In this document: in pieces, positions 5,884 through 13,142 of the stretch
How the letters are laid out: each line of letters starts with the position of its first letter
Position numbering within the stretch: the first letter of the stretch is position 1
Assembly: GCA_020846515.1 (NCBI GenBank)
Contig: JADLDX010000814.1
Coordinates: 1-17,199, forward strand
Reading direction: 5' to 3'
From: Pirellulaceae bacterium
GTDB taxonomy: Bacteria; Planctomycetota; Planctomycetia; Pirellulales; Pirellulaceae
Length of the DNA stretch: 17,199 nt
The notes under the pieces: model-generated
Database searches by the model: none
What the model was told of the DNA's origin: nothing
Seen by the model: only the letters and a program-made list of their open reading frames with translations
Translations under genes and position numbers: made by a program

Positions 5884-8839
5884 CATCCTGGCGACCGGCT
5901 GATGGTTGGAATTCAAAGGCGACGCTGCGCGCTCGAGCGGCTCGAGACTCAGAAATCGTATTCTCGACAATAGCCAGGCCAAGTCTGTCATCTTCTCGCA
6001 CACCATCTTCGGCTGACCAGAGTTTGACGACTGGATAGCCCATGGAATCGATCTCGTCGATGGCTTGTTGGACGGTACCTGTGTGTAAGTTCGGATCGTG
6101 AATCAGGATCAGCCCACCTGGGCAGACAAGTTGTTTCGCCAAAGCGAATTCCTGCAGCACTTGCTCGCGGGAATGGATCGAGTCGAGCAGCGCGGCGTGA
6201 AAACGTTCGCCGTTGGCCAGACACTGGGCCATCCCTACCAGGCCGTCTATTTGGCGCGGCTGGATACAGTCGGCGATGGCCTTGGGCAGCAAGCCCCACA
6301 GAGCTTCTCGCTGTCTATCGATATTGGGATCCATCGAGATGACACATGGTGACGATCGATGCGCGATGGCCGATGCGATGCAAGCCGCGGTGACGCCTCG
6401 AGCCGTGCCAGTCTCGAGCACGCGCTCGCAGCCATTGGAGCGAATCAAGTAATGTAAGGTTGCCAAGAGTGAAAAATTCGAACTGTCGGTGATGCGCGCA
6501 TCCCGGCCATCGCTGGTGCCGTAAAACGACCAGGTCATGATCGATTCACCACGTTGACCGATCCATGTGCGCAGCGCGCGCACAAACTGTGCATAGTGAT
6601 CGGGCGAGGATGAGCCGATGGTCAACGGCCGGCGGACTTGCCGATAGCGACCGCGCAGCTGTGGCAATCGCTGGCGACCATGGCCACAGAAATGAACGAT
6701 GGCCACCGGTTGCCCGGCCGCACGCGGCCGTAAACCGATCGTCAAATCCAGCGACTGGTAATTCAATTGAACGTTGAATCTGCCATGCATCTCCACGGCA
6801 CAGTCCATGCGCGCCAAGGCAAGGTTCAGGATGCATTGATTGCGCCAGGGTGAACCGCTTTCGATCCAAGATTTGGCACCTGGCATAAGCCGTATAAATC
6901 GATCTACAGCCTGCAGGGCGGCGTAAGAGCCCGCAAAAAAACCGTCGTTGATCACCAGTGGACATCGTCCCGCGCTTGCCTCACGACCGCTGAGCAACTG
7001 AGCGATATCAGCCGATGAACCACCATAGACTTCGCTCATAGCAGCTTGCAGATCGAGCAAACATTTGGCTTCACGGCAAACCAGGATCGAGCCGGGTAGA
7101 TGACTGTCGATGGCCGAAACAATGGGTTGCAAATCGTCCATGACCAACATGTCAGCGTCCAAACAGATATAACGTTTGGCTCGAATGACTGTGGCCACAG
7201 AATACAAAACTGATTTGCTGGCTGCGCATAGGCGGATCAGATTTTGGCAGGGCACTAGTCTGGCCTGATATTTATCGGCGACTTGCCGGATGCGAGCTGT
7301 GGGGCCATAAAAGAAAATGACCAGTTGAGCTTGGGGGCATTGAGCATTCGCGCAAATAGATCCCAATAAATCATCGATCCAATCTTCCCAGCCTGGGGAG
7401 CCAACGGTAGCTATGACCAGTTCAGGGATTTGTTCAACCGTTGGCTCAGCAGCAGATGTGGCGACCGTTTCTTGGGGATTGGTCGGCCATGGCTGGTGGT
7501 TTATGCGAGCTTGACCGATGCAATCGAGAGTCCAGTGATCAACGGGCGGGGCGGTTTCTGCCTGGACGATGTTCGGAGGCGTGGGCGTTGTCGAGGGGGC
7601 GCTCGAGAGGCACGGCGACAGCCAGACCGAATGGCAGCAGTCCCAGCGTCTGGCGCGGACGACCAGGGTCAGGGTGTGTACCTGTCGCACGTCAGCCTGC
7701 AAGAGGTAGGGTGGATCACCGGGACGCACGTTCGTGGCGACGGCCAGCAGTTGTTCGTCGGCGAAGACCATGAAGTCAGCGGCAGTTTCACTCCCGAGCA
7801 CATCATCATTGATAGCGACTGAGGTTGAGAAGTTTGTGTAGCGGCCATTCAATTGGAAGGTAGCTTGCGATGGGGCATGCAGGCTGAGCGCGTGAGGATA
7901 ACGCTCGCCATTGACGACAACTTCCTGGCCTTCATAACCTAATTCGCCATGGAGTCCAGGGGCGCCATACGAGACGCTGGTGTCGGTCGGCCGAAGATCG
8001 TCCAGATATTGCAAGTTCATGAGGGGGGTAGCTGGCTGGTTCTGGGGCTGAGAATCGGGCGGATTGCGTAGTGGGTTGGTGGACGTGATGAATTGTAATT
8101 GCTGCTGGCGTGCATAGCAGATTTGTTGGCTGGCATGACGCAGATGCGGGTCGGCAATCTCGCATGGTTGGATCTCGATTCGGCCCTGGGTTAGATCTGG
8201 AGGGTGCTGCCCGCCTGGGATGCTTGTGTGGGTATAGGGCGAACAGCCACGCATGATGGCAAAGCGGCAGTGCGGCTCGATTGGCTGGCTGATCCAACTT
8301 GCCGGATCCAGTTTTAAGTATTCGAGTATTCGCAGATAGAAGCCGCGATCTTCATGCAACGTGATCGGTGGATACCCAGAGACGGCCTGCCAAAGATCTT
8401 TACGAAACATCAGCAGAGGATGGCTTATCCAATCGAGTGTGGCTTGATTGACATGCAACTGCTGGTCGCCCCAATAGGCCCAGAACTCATGCGGTAAATA
8501 CAGGGGGATGTCGAGTTGTTGGAGTTGTTGCACGCAGTATGACAGCCGCCAGGGTAAATACACATCGTCATCGTCCCAGACGGCGATCCACTGACCTTGA
8601 GCCAGAGCGATGGCTGCATTGCGCTTTTGACCCAGGCTGGTATACCGTGTGGGGTGGTTGATGATGCGCACGTCGGGCAAGTCGCCATAGAACTCTTGTC
8701 CGGGGCAGTCGTTGAGCAGGATCAGTTCTTTGTGGGGATAATCCTGAGCCAGGAACATGGCCACCGATTCATGCACGAGTTTCGGACGACCGAATGTGGG
8801 CATGATGCAGCTAACCAGAGGCAGTACTGTATCAAGCAC
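5876..8839 (-). CDS. Four-module protein: GT2 glycosyltransferase, NPCBM domain, GT8-like glycosyltransferase, SAM methyltransferase
   Basis: This 987-residue protein probably builds and methylates a glycan. Residues 5-200 are a GT-A family 2 domain (PLVSCIMPTFGRP at 7-19; acidic metal/nucleotide motif VWDDDD at 87-92; HEDRGFYLR near 162). Residues 275-410 resemble an NPCBM carbohydrate-binding domain (LHAPSQATFQLNGRY around 320-334, then a VAINDD turn). Residues 470-725 look like a GT8-type domain with DAD at 561-563 and a late HFCGHG at 716-721. Residues 770-960 form a class I methyltransferase with ETGTARG (809-815) and LILIHDPN (910-917), like Methyltransf_24. No signal peptide is visible, so it is probably cytoplasmic. 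The start is GTG; an in-frame TGA three codons upstream rules out an earlier start. GT2 and methyltransferase calls are strong, GT8 less so. Confidence 0.9.
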   Translation of the reverse strand: MLDTVLPLVSCIMPTFGRPKLVHESVAMFLAQDYPHKELILLNDCPGQEFYGDLPDVRIINHPTRYTSLGQKRNAAIALAQGQWIAVWDDDDVYLPWRLSYCVQQLQQLDIPLYLPHEFWAYWGDQQLHVNQATLDWISHPLLMFRKDLWQAVSGYPPITLHEDRGFYLRILEYLKLDPASWISQPIEPHCRFAIMRGCSPYTHTSIPGGQHPPDLTQGRIEIQPCEIADPHLRHASQQICYARQQQLQFITSTNPLRNPPDSQPQNQPATPLMNLQYLDDLRPTDTSVSYGAPGLHGELGYEGQEVVVNGERYPHALSLHAPSQATFQLNGRYTNFSTSVAINDDVLGSETAADFMVFADEQLLAVATNVRPGDPPYLLQADVRQVHTLTLVVRARRWDCCHSVWLSPCLSSAPSTTPTPPNIVQAETAPPVDHWTLDCIGQARINHQPWPTNPQETVATSAAEPTVEQIPELVIATVGSPGWEDWIDDLLGSICANAQCPQAQLVIFFYGPTARIRQVADKYQARLVPCQNLIRLCAASKSVLYSVATVIRAKRYICLDADMLVMDDLQPIVSAIDSHLPGSILVCREAKCLLDLQAAMSEVYGGSSADIAQLLSGREASAGRCPLVINDGFFAGSYAALQAVDRFIRLMPGAKSWIESGSPWRNQCILNLALARMDCAVEMHGRFNVQLNYQSLDLTIGLRPRAAGQPVAIVHFCGHGRQRLPQLRGRYRQVRRPLTIGSSSPDHYAQFVRALRTWIGQRGESIMTWSFYGTSDGRDARITDSSNFSLLATLHYLIRSNGCERVLETGTARGVTAACIASAIAHRSSPCVISMDPNIDRQREALWGLLPKAIADCIQPRQIDGLVGMAQCLANGERFHAALLDSIHSREQVLQEFALAKQLVCPGGLILIHDPNLHTGTVQQAIDEIDSMGYPVVKLWSAEDGVREDDRLGLAIVENTISESRAARARSVAFEFQPSAGRQDDI

Positions 8840-8895
8840 GTCGAGTCATCCGATCTGGGATACACGCAGCCGCACGCCATGCCGCGTCATTTTTA

Positions 8896-8912
8896 GCAGG
8901 GGCTAACCCTGC
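8896..8912. repeat. Short perfect hairpin upstream of the four-module glycosyltransferase
   Basis: GCAGGG at 8896-8901 pairs with CCCTGC at 8907-8912 around five bases. It lies 57 bp upstream of the GTG start on the minus strand. On that strand it is followed by TAAAAATG, not a T-run, so it is not a terminator; on the plus strand a TTTTT run precedes it rather than follows it. It may belong to the 5' leader or be another REP-like palindrome. Confidence 0.5.
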
Positions 8913-9038
8913 CGAGAGGGCGAAGGATATGTCTGTCATTAGTTTATGTGTCAAGTAATTTGGAGATCCATTTGCTCGCGAGACGTTGGCAGTGTCGTAG
9001 CCGTGCTCGGCGTCAATTGTATAGATGGCGATTTTAGG

Positions 9039-9144
9039 TAGCCACTGCTGCCAAGCGGTGGATTTCGCGTTCAGCCCGGTCCACCGTCTGGCGACGGGTG
9101 GCTACGCAGCCTGATCCACCGTCTGGCGACGGGGGGCTACGCAG
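9039..9144. repeat. Palindromic repeat family C with a duplicated arm
   Basis: The left arm at 9039-9062 (TAGCCAC...GCGGTGGA) is an imperfect reverse complement of the right arm at 9080-9104 (TCCACCGTC...GGGTGGCTA). The right arm plus flank (9080-9109) is then repeated at 9115-9144 with one mismatch in 30 bases. The right arm is itself hairpin-prone (CCACCGTC-TGGC-GACGGGTGG). As in family A, one arm is single and the other is tandemly duplicated. Confidence 0.75.
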
Positions 9145-9246
9145 TTGGAAAAGTATCGCTGTCGAAATAGAGAATAACTGTGGCCGAATGGCTTTAGTGG
9201 TCGATATACCTCATAGCCATTGCCAGTTGCCCCTCACTTCGAGCAA

Positions 9247-9302
9247 TGATCGCCAAGGGACCACTTCCAGGGTTTGCCCCCGTGGAAGTGGCCCCGCGAT
9301 CA
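9247..9302. repeat. Imperfect inverted repeat
   Basis: Positions 9247-9269 (TGATCGCC...CCACTTCCA) can pair with 9283-9302 (TGGAAGTGG...GCGATCA), leaving a loop of about 13 bases. The central CCACTTCCA / TGGAAGTGG stem is perfect over 9 bp. No adjacent gene end explains it as a terminator. Confidence 0.65.
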
Positions 9303-9454
9303 CTCTTTTGGCTATCCGCGTGACTGCCTTCTCCAGTGATGCGTGAACGGCATTCAAACTTGCGCCTTGCATGGAATCTGGTTTCATTTCACAGTCTCAG
9401 TAGCCGAAACTGTTCCGTGGCGCGAGCACGTACGATCGCAATGGAACGATTAGA

Positions 9455-9530
9455 AGCGGAACGGCGCGAGCCGTCCGGTACCGACGTTGATTTGCTAGGA
9501 AACTCACCGTACGGCTTGCGCCGTTACGCT
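9455..9530. repeat. Palindromic repeat family B, 25-bp inverted arms
   Basis: The arm at 9455-9479 (AGCGGAACGGCGCGAGCCGT plus CCGGT) and the reverse complement of 9506-9530 agree at 22 of 25 positions, with a 26-base spacer. Several differences allow G:U pairing in RNA. A fragment of repeat family A follows directly in inverted orientation. No transposase gene is near, so this is probably a non-autonomous palindromic unit. Confidence 0.75.
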
Positions 9531-9535
9531 ACAAA

Positions 9536-9555
9536 AGCCCACGGTTTTCGGCCCA
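9536..9555 (-). repeat. Inverted 20-bp fragment of repeat family A
   Basis: The reverse complement of 9536-9555 is identical to 10470-10489, the start of the first left arm of element 2 (TGGGCCGAAAACCGTGGGCT). The rest of the arm is missing, and the adjoining sequence belongs to repeat family B, so the two families are joined here. Confidence 0.75.
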
Positions 9556-9864
9556 TATTATGATCGACGCCGGAACGGTAATCGCCCGGCTGCACTTTCA
9601 TGTGCTGTGCTTCCAACACTGAACCACGAAATAGACGCAGCATACTGGCTAAACCATTTCGTATCTTACGTTTGTATCGTATCTGTCTTGAGTAACGTGG
9701 TTATTGGCCACCAAGCGTTCGAAGCGATCCATCGAGCAGAACCGGACGACTTGCGCCGATTCTACTTTTGAGTCGATCGAAGATTGAGCGCTCTGGCGTT
9801 TGAGTGAGACGAGGGGCGTAGCGAATCTTGCGATGGCTAGAGCGCGATAGAACGAGCGTTATGG

Positions 9865-10182
9865 CTAGAGTTGTTCGGTGACGCTTTCGTCGATGGGCAC
9901 GGCGCGACGACGGCGGCGCTTGGATTTGGTGTTGCTCCACTCTTTGGTGAGTGTCTCAAACACTTCGGGTGATTCGTAGCGAATCACCGACTTGCCTTCA
10001 GGCATGGGGCCGATCAGACCGCGGAAAATCGGCAAGCCGCGCAAGGCCAGATCAGTGCTGCAATCATCCACACCAATCTGCGTATGCATTTCCAACAGCG
10101 GTTCGCTGCTCGGAAAGTCACGAATCCGCAGTTTGCCATCGCTTCCGCGAGTTACGACCCGAAAGGTCTCTTTCTTCGTCAT
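9865..10182 (-). CDS. Small protein of unknown function
   Basis: This probable gene encodes 105 residues from the ATG at 10182. A GTG six bases upstream would add two residues. I do not recognise a family. The protein is polar and mixed alpha/beta in appearance, with no signal peptide or membrane segment. The N-terminal part (TFRVVTRGSDGKLRIRDF) looks like a beta hairpin. A basic run of Lys and Arg sits near residues 85-92, before an acidic tail (IDESVTEQL), and might bind nucleic acid or be a flexible tail. The evidence for coding is an uninterrupted frame with plausible composition and a good start. It stands alone between repeat-rich intergenic regions, so context suggests no role. The frames overlapping it on the plus strand look random. 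Confidence 0.65.
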   Translation of the reverse strand: MTKKETFRVVTRGSDGKLRIRDFPSSEPLLEMHTQIGVDDCSTDLALRGLPIFRGLIGPMPEGKSVIRYESPEVFETLTKEWSNTKSKRRRRRAVPIDESVTEQL

Positions 10183-10470
10183 GGACACAGATCCCGTTTA
10201 CTGCACGTATGGTCGCGCCGCAACCTTGGAATCCGTCCCGTGGTCGTAGTAGGCAACTGGAAAGTCAATCGAAGGGGCGGATGAGTTGCTCGATCCATGA
10301 GCCCTGCTCCGCCACTTACCCCGTATTGGTGATGATCGACAGGCTCGATGCGATAACTGGTCGATTTCTGCAGGGCTTGGTTTCTTTAGAACAATGGGCG
10401 TAATCGATACGGCAGTGTTCGACCTACCAAATACGTGGACGCGGTCGAAGTGCTGGCGTTGATCTTAAGT

Positions 10471-10627
10471 GGGCCGAAAACCGTGGGCTAGCGCCCTGCG
10501 GCTAATCAGCCGGAAAACCGTGGGCTAGCGCCCTGCGGCTAATCAGCCGGAAAACCGTGGGCTAGCGCCCTGCGGCTAATCAGCCGCAAGCGCGCTAGCG
10601 TCCGGTTTAGCCCGACTAAAGACCGAC
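10471..10627 (+). repeat. Palindromic repeat family A, element 2 (three left arms, one right arm)
   Basis: Three near-identical 37-bp tandem units begin at about 10471, 10508 and 10545. Each contains GAAAACCGTGGGCTAGCGCC followed by CTGCGGCTAATCA. A single right arm (10582-10627) follows and is identical to element 1 over 40 bases. The third left arm and the right arm form the imperfect hairpin; the first two left arms have no partner. The element has the same orientation as element 1 and also precedes a plus-strand gene, ending 114 bp before the oxidoreductase start. Confidence 0.87.
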
Positions 10628-10728
10628 GCCCACGTGCTCATCCGTCAGTCCCGACGCCACCGCTGACTGGAAAAACCAGCTCGCTCCGCCTAAGATCATT
10701 GGTAACCCTAACGTTTCCCTTTTTTCGT

Positions 10729-10732
10729 GGAG
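10729..10732 (+). promoter_or_regulatory. Ribosome binding site supporting the GTG start of the oxidoreductase
   Basis: GGAG lies nine bases before the GTG at 10742. An in-frame TGA at 10736-10738 rules out any earlier start. The ATG at 10735 is in another frame. Recognisable ribosome sites are rare in this window, so this one helps fix the start. Confidence 0.6.
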
Positions 10733-10741
10733 CCATGACCC

Positions 10742-13042
10742 GTGCTGAACCGTTTTTTCGACCGCCCCATCACTATTGCCTGTTTGGTAGGGCTATTCAC
10801 CAGTCTCCTGACCACGACTGCCCGTGAGGGCTCAGCGGCCGAATTGTTAGTCGAGGCTGAAAGTTTTAGCCAAAGGGGTGGCTGGCAACTTGATACCCAG
10901 TTCATTCAGCAAATGGGCTCCCCTTACTTGTTGGCACACGGCTTGGGGCAGCCTGTAAGTGATGCTGTCACGCGGGTTGAGGTCAAGTCGTCGGGAACCT
11001 ATGTAGTTTGGGTGCGTACATTTGATTGGGTGGCCAGATGGCAAGCCGCCGGGCATCCTGGCCGATTTGCACTGTCCATCAATGGCCAACAAGTCAGTGA
11101 CCAACTGGGTACACAAGGCACCAACTGGCAGTGGCAGCGCGCGGGCGAAACCGATCTCAAAGCTGGCACTGCTGAAATTAAACTGCACGATCTTATGGGC
11201 TTTGATGGTCGCTGCGATGCCATTTATCTGACGACCGACAAAACGCAGACACCCGATAACAGCAGCGAGGTCATGCCGCAATGGCGACGCGATGCATTGG
11301 GCATGCGAGAGTCGGTTGAAAACAAGAGCGGTTATGACCTGGTGGTTATCGGTGGCGGTTACAGCGGTATGGGCGCAGCCATCTCCGCGGCCCGCATGGG
11401 TTGTAAAGTGGCTTTGTTGCAGGATCGTGGCGTTCTTGGCGGCAACGGTTCGTCGGAAGTGCGCGTTTGGGCACAAGGGCTGATTCGACGTGGTAAGTAT
11501 CCGCGCATCGGTGAGATCGTCGAGGAGTTTGCTGATAAAGCCACGGCATCGCCGGCTGCAGCCGAAGAGTTCGGTGATGAGAAGAAGTTAAAAATTGTCC
11601 AAGCAGAGAAGAACATTGATCTGTATTTGCATCACCATGCGTTCCGCGTGAGTATCGCGGGCAAGCGACTGGAATCGGTAGATGCGATTGATATTCTGTC
11701 CAGTCAAGTGCGACGTTTTACGGCACCGCTGTTCGTCGACTGTACAGGTCATGCCTGGATCGGCGCGTTGGCATCGGCCGACTGGGAGATGACGCCTGAA
11801 GGTCGCATGGGCATGAGTAACATGTGGACTTGGGCCGAGGCCAAGCAGGCTGCGAAGTTCCCGGCTACGCCTTGGGCCCTGCCGTTGACGATGAAGGACT
11901 TTCCCTATCCACGTGACTTCCACGCTGAGTGGTTTTGGGAAAGCGGCTTTGACAAAGATGCTATCGGCGACGCAGAAGCGATTCGCGATTGGAATTTGCG
12001 AGCAGGCTTTGGCGCCTTTAACGCGATGAAGAATGGCGATGGCGCCGCCGATCACACGCATGCTATGCTAACCTGGATGGCCTATATCGGCGGACCGCGT
12101 GAAAGTCGACGTTTGATGGGCGATGTGGTGCTTTCGCAAGACGATATCGTTTCGAAAAAAGATTTTCCAGATGGTTGCGTGCCCAGTACCTGGTCGATCG
12201 ACTTGCACTATCCCAAGAAAGAGTTTGCAGGCAAGTTCAGCGAAAATCCATTTATCTCGATTGCTGAACATGATCGTCGCGTGGATCGCGCCTATGGCTA
12301 CCCGGTACCTTATCGCTGTTTTTATTCGCGCAATATTGAAAACCTGTTCATGGCTGGTCGTTGCGTGAGTGTCACGCATGAAGCCTTGGGAACCGTGCGC
12401 GTGATGAAGACCTGCGGCATGATGGGTGAAGTTGTCGGCAAGGCTGCAGCCATCTGTACGAGCTACAAGTGCTCACCGCGCGATGTTTACGAAGAGCATC
12501 TGCCTGAGCTACTCAATATGCTGCAATTGCCCGGTAAGGCATATCGCGCCTCGGTTAAAGACACTATTACGATTCCCGAGGGCGTACCGGAACTGCCCGG
12601 CCCATTGGGAAGCGAATCTGGTCGCAAGATCTCGTCGCTGGCCGGTGTCGTAGTGGATGAGACAAAGGCCGAGTTGAAGGGGGACTGGACCCACGGCGAG
12701 GGATTAAAAGGTTATGTGGGCTGGGGTTACCACTACGCCTCTAGCGATAGCGATGCTCTGGCCGATTTTCGCTTGGCAGTTCCTAAGCCGGGCAAATACG
12801 CGGTGCGCGTTTCGACGCAGCCACATGCCAATCGCGGTTCCAAAGTAGCCGTCGATGTATTGGTGGATAACCAAGTCAAGCAGCGTGTGACCATCGATAT
12901 GCGTAAGAGCTATGCAGATGGCTTTGCGCCGTTGCTGGACTTGCAACTCAATCAGGGTCAAGTTGTTACCGTCCGCTTGCTGACTGAGTCGGCTGGTGGA
13001 ATCGTCCACGCCGACGCCGCCCAACTACTGCCGTTGGAGTAG
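10742..13042 (+). CDS. Exported FAD-dependent oxidoreductase with flanking carbohydrate-binding-like domains
   Basis: This 766-residue protein probably acts outside the cytoplasm. A Sec-type signal peptide covers residues 1-33 (basic start, hydrophobic TIACLVGLFTSLL core, cleavage probably after GSAA). A beta-rich module (about 35-165) resembles the carbohydrate-binding-like domains of planctomycete secreted enzymes. The FAD_oxidored-type catalytic domain spans about 197-590: dinucleotide motif VVIGGGYSGMGAA (201-213), GGNGSSE (233-239), DCTGHAWIG (333-341) and a late FAD-contact region NLFMAGRCVSVTHEALG (534-550). The C-terminal part (about 634-764) matches the golvesin/xanthan-lyase C-terminal type (VVVDETKAELKGDW; PKPGKYAVRV). 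Substrate is unknown; a sugar or polysaccharide-derived alcohol is a guess. The gene appears monocistronic. Its TAG stop begins the heptamer array. Confidence 0.9.
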   Translation: MLNRFFDRPITIACLVGLFTSLLTTTAREGSAAELLVEAESFSQRGGWQLDTQFIQQMGSPYLLAHGLGQPVSDAVTRVEVKSSGTYVVWVRTFDWVARWQAAGHPGRFALSINGQQVSDQLGTQGTNWQWQRAGETDLKAGTAEIKLHDLMGFDGRCDAIYLTTDKTQTPDNSSEVMPQWRRDALGMRESVENKSGYDLVVIGGGYSGMGAAISAARMGCKVALLQDRGVLGGNGSSEVRVWAQGLIRRGKYPRIGEIVEEFADKATASPAAAEEFGDEKKLKIVQAEKNIDLYLHHHAFRVSIAGKRLESVDAIDILSSQVRRFTAPLFVDCTGHAWIGALASADWEMTPEGRMGMSNMWTWAEAKQAAKFPATPWALPLTMKDFPYPRDFHAEWFWESGFDKDAIGDAEAIRDWNLRAGFGAFNAMKNGDGAADHTHAMLTWMAYIGGPRESRRLMGDVVLSQDDIVSKKDFPDGCVPSTWSIDLHYPKKEFAGKFSENPFISIAEHDRRVDRAYGYPVPYRCFYSRNIENLFMAGRCVSVTHEALGTVRVMKTCGMMGEVVGKAAAICTSYKCSPRDVYEEHLPELLNMLQLPGKAYRASVKDTITIPEGVPELPGPLGSESGRKISSLAGVVVDETKAELKGDWTHGEGLKGYVGWGYHYASSDSDALADFRLAVPKPGKYAVRVSTQPHANRGSKVAVDVLVDNQVKQRVTIDMRKSYADGFAPLLDLQLNQGQVVTVRLLTESAGGIVHADAAQLLPLE

Positions 13043-13067
13043 TGAGTAGTGAGTAGTGAGTAGTGAG
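13040..13067. repeat. Heptanucleotide array, four exact copies of TAGTGAG
   Basis: Four perfect 7-bp copies fill 28 bases, and the first copy contains the TAG stop codon of the oxidoreductase. It abuts the second heptamer array with no spacer. Confidence 0.9.
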
Positions 13068-13137
13068 CTAACTGCTAACTGCTAACAGCTAACAGCTAAC
13101 TGCTAACTGCTAACAGCTAACAGCTAACAGCTAACAC
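13068..13137. repeat. Heptanucleotide array, ten copies of CTAACNN (mainly TG or AG)
   Basis: Ten consecutive heptamers occur, ending TG, TG, AG, AG, TG, TG, AG, AG, AG, AC. The pattern shows a 28-bp higher-order unit (two TG copies, two AG copies) repeated twice, then extra copies. The array ends five bases before the stop codon of the minus-strand phosphorylase, so both arrays fill the convergent gap. This resembles the short tandem heptanucleotide repeats known in some cyanobacteria. Confidence 0.9.
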
Positions 13138-13142
13138 CCGGT

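Larger units (their letters stand above)
8840..9864. other. About 1 kb intergenic region, repeat-rich, no convincing gene
   Basis: The open frames here are short, overlap on both strands and resemble no protein. The region contains a hairpin at 8896-8912, the palindromic elements at 9039-9144, 9247-9302 and 9455-9530, a stem at about 9182-9224 (AATGGCT / AGCCATT) and a 20-bp inverted fragment of repeat family A at 9536-9555. From 9560 to 9864 I see only a short direct repeat (ATGGCTAGAG at about 9833 and 9861) and no recognisable RNA gene. It looks like an accumulation site for repeats. A non-coding RNA cannot be excluded. Confidence 0.6.
10183..10741. other. Intergenic region between the small gene and the oxidoreductase
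   Basis: This 559-bp divergent gap contains the second family A repeat (10471-10627). A short stem, CTGG-AAAAA-CCAG, lies near 10667-10679, followed by a purine-rich ribosome site before the oxidoreductase. Promoters for both neighbouring genes are expected here, but I cannot point to convincing -35 and -10 elements. A frame of about 150 codons on the plus strand overlaps the start of the small gene antisense and looks non-coding. Confidence 0.6.

Noticed and set aside
9560..9864. Possible degraded gene or small RNA
   Set aside because: No protein similarity, conserved frame, promoter or terminator could be pointed to; only weak short repeats are visible.
10847..11476. 209-codon open frame on the minus strand inside the oxidoreductase gene
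   Set aside because: It is antisense to the conserved FAD-binding region, has no recognisable motif and a composition typical of a shadow frame.
13040..13137. Tandem array considered as a CRISPR or attachment site
   Set aside because: The 7-bp units have no spacers and no cas or integrase gene is nearby.
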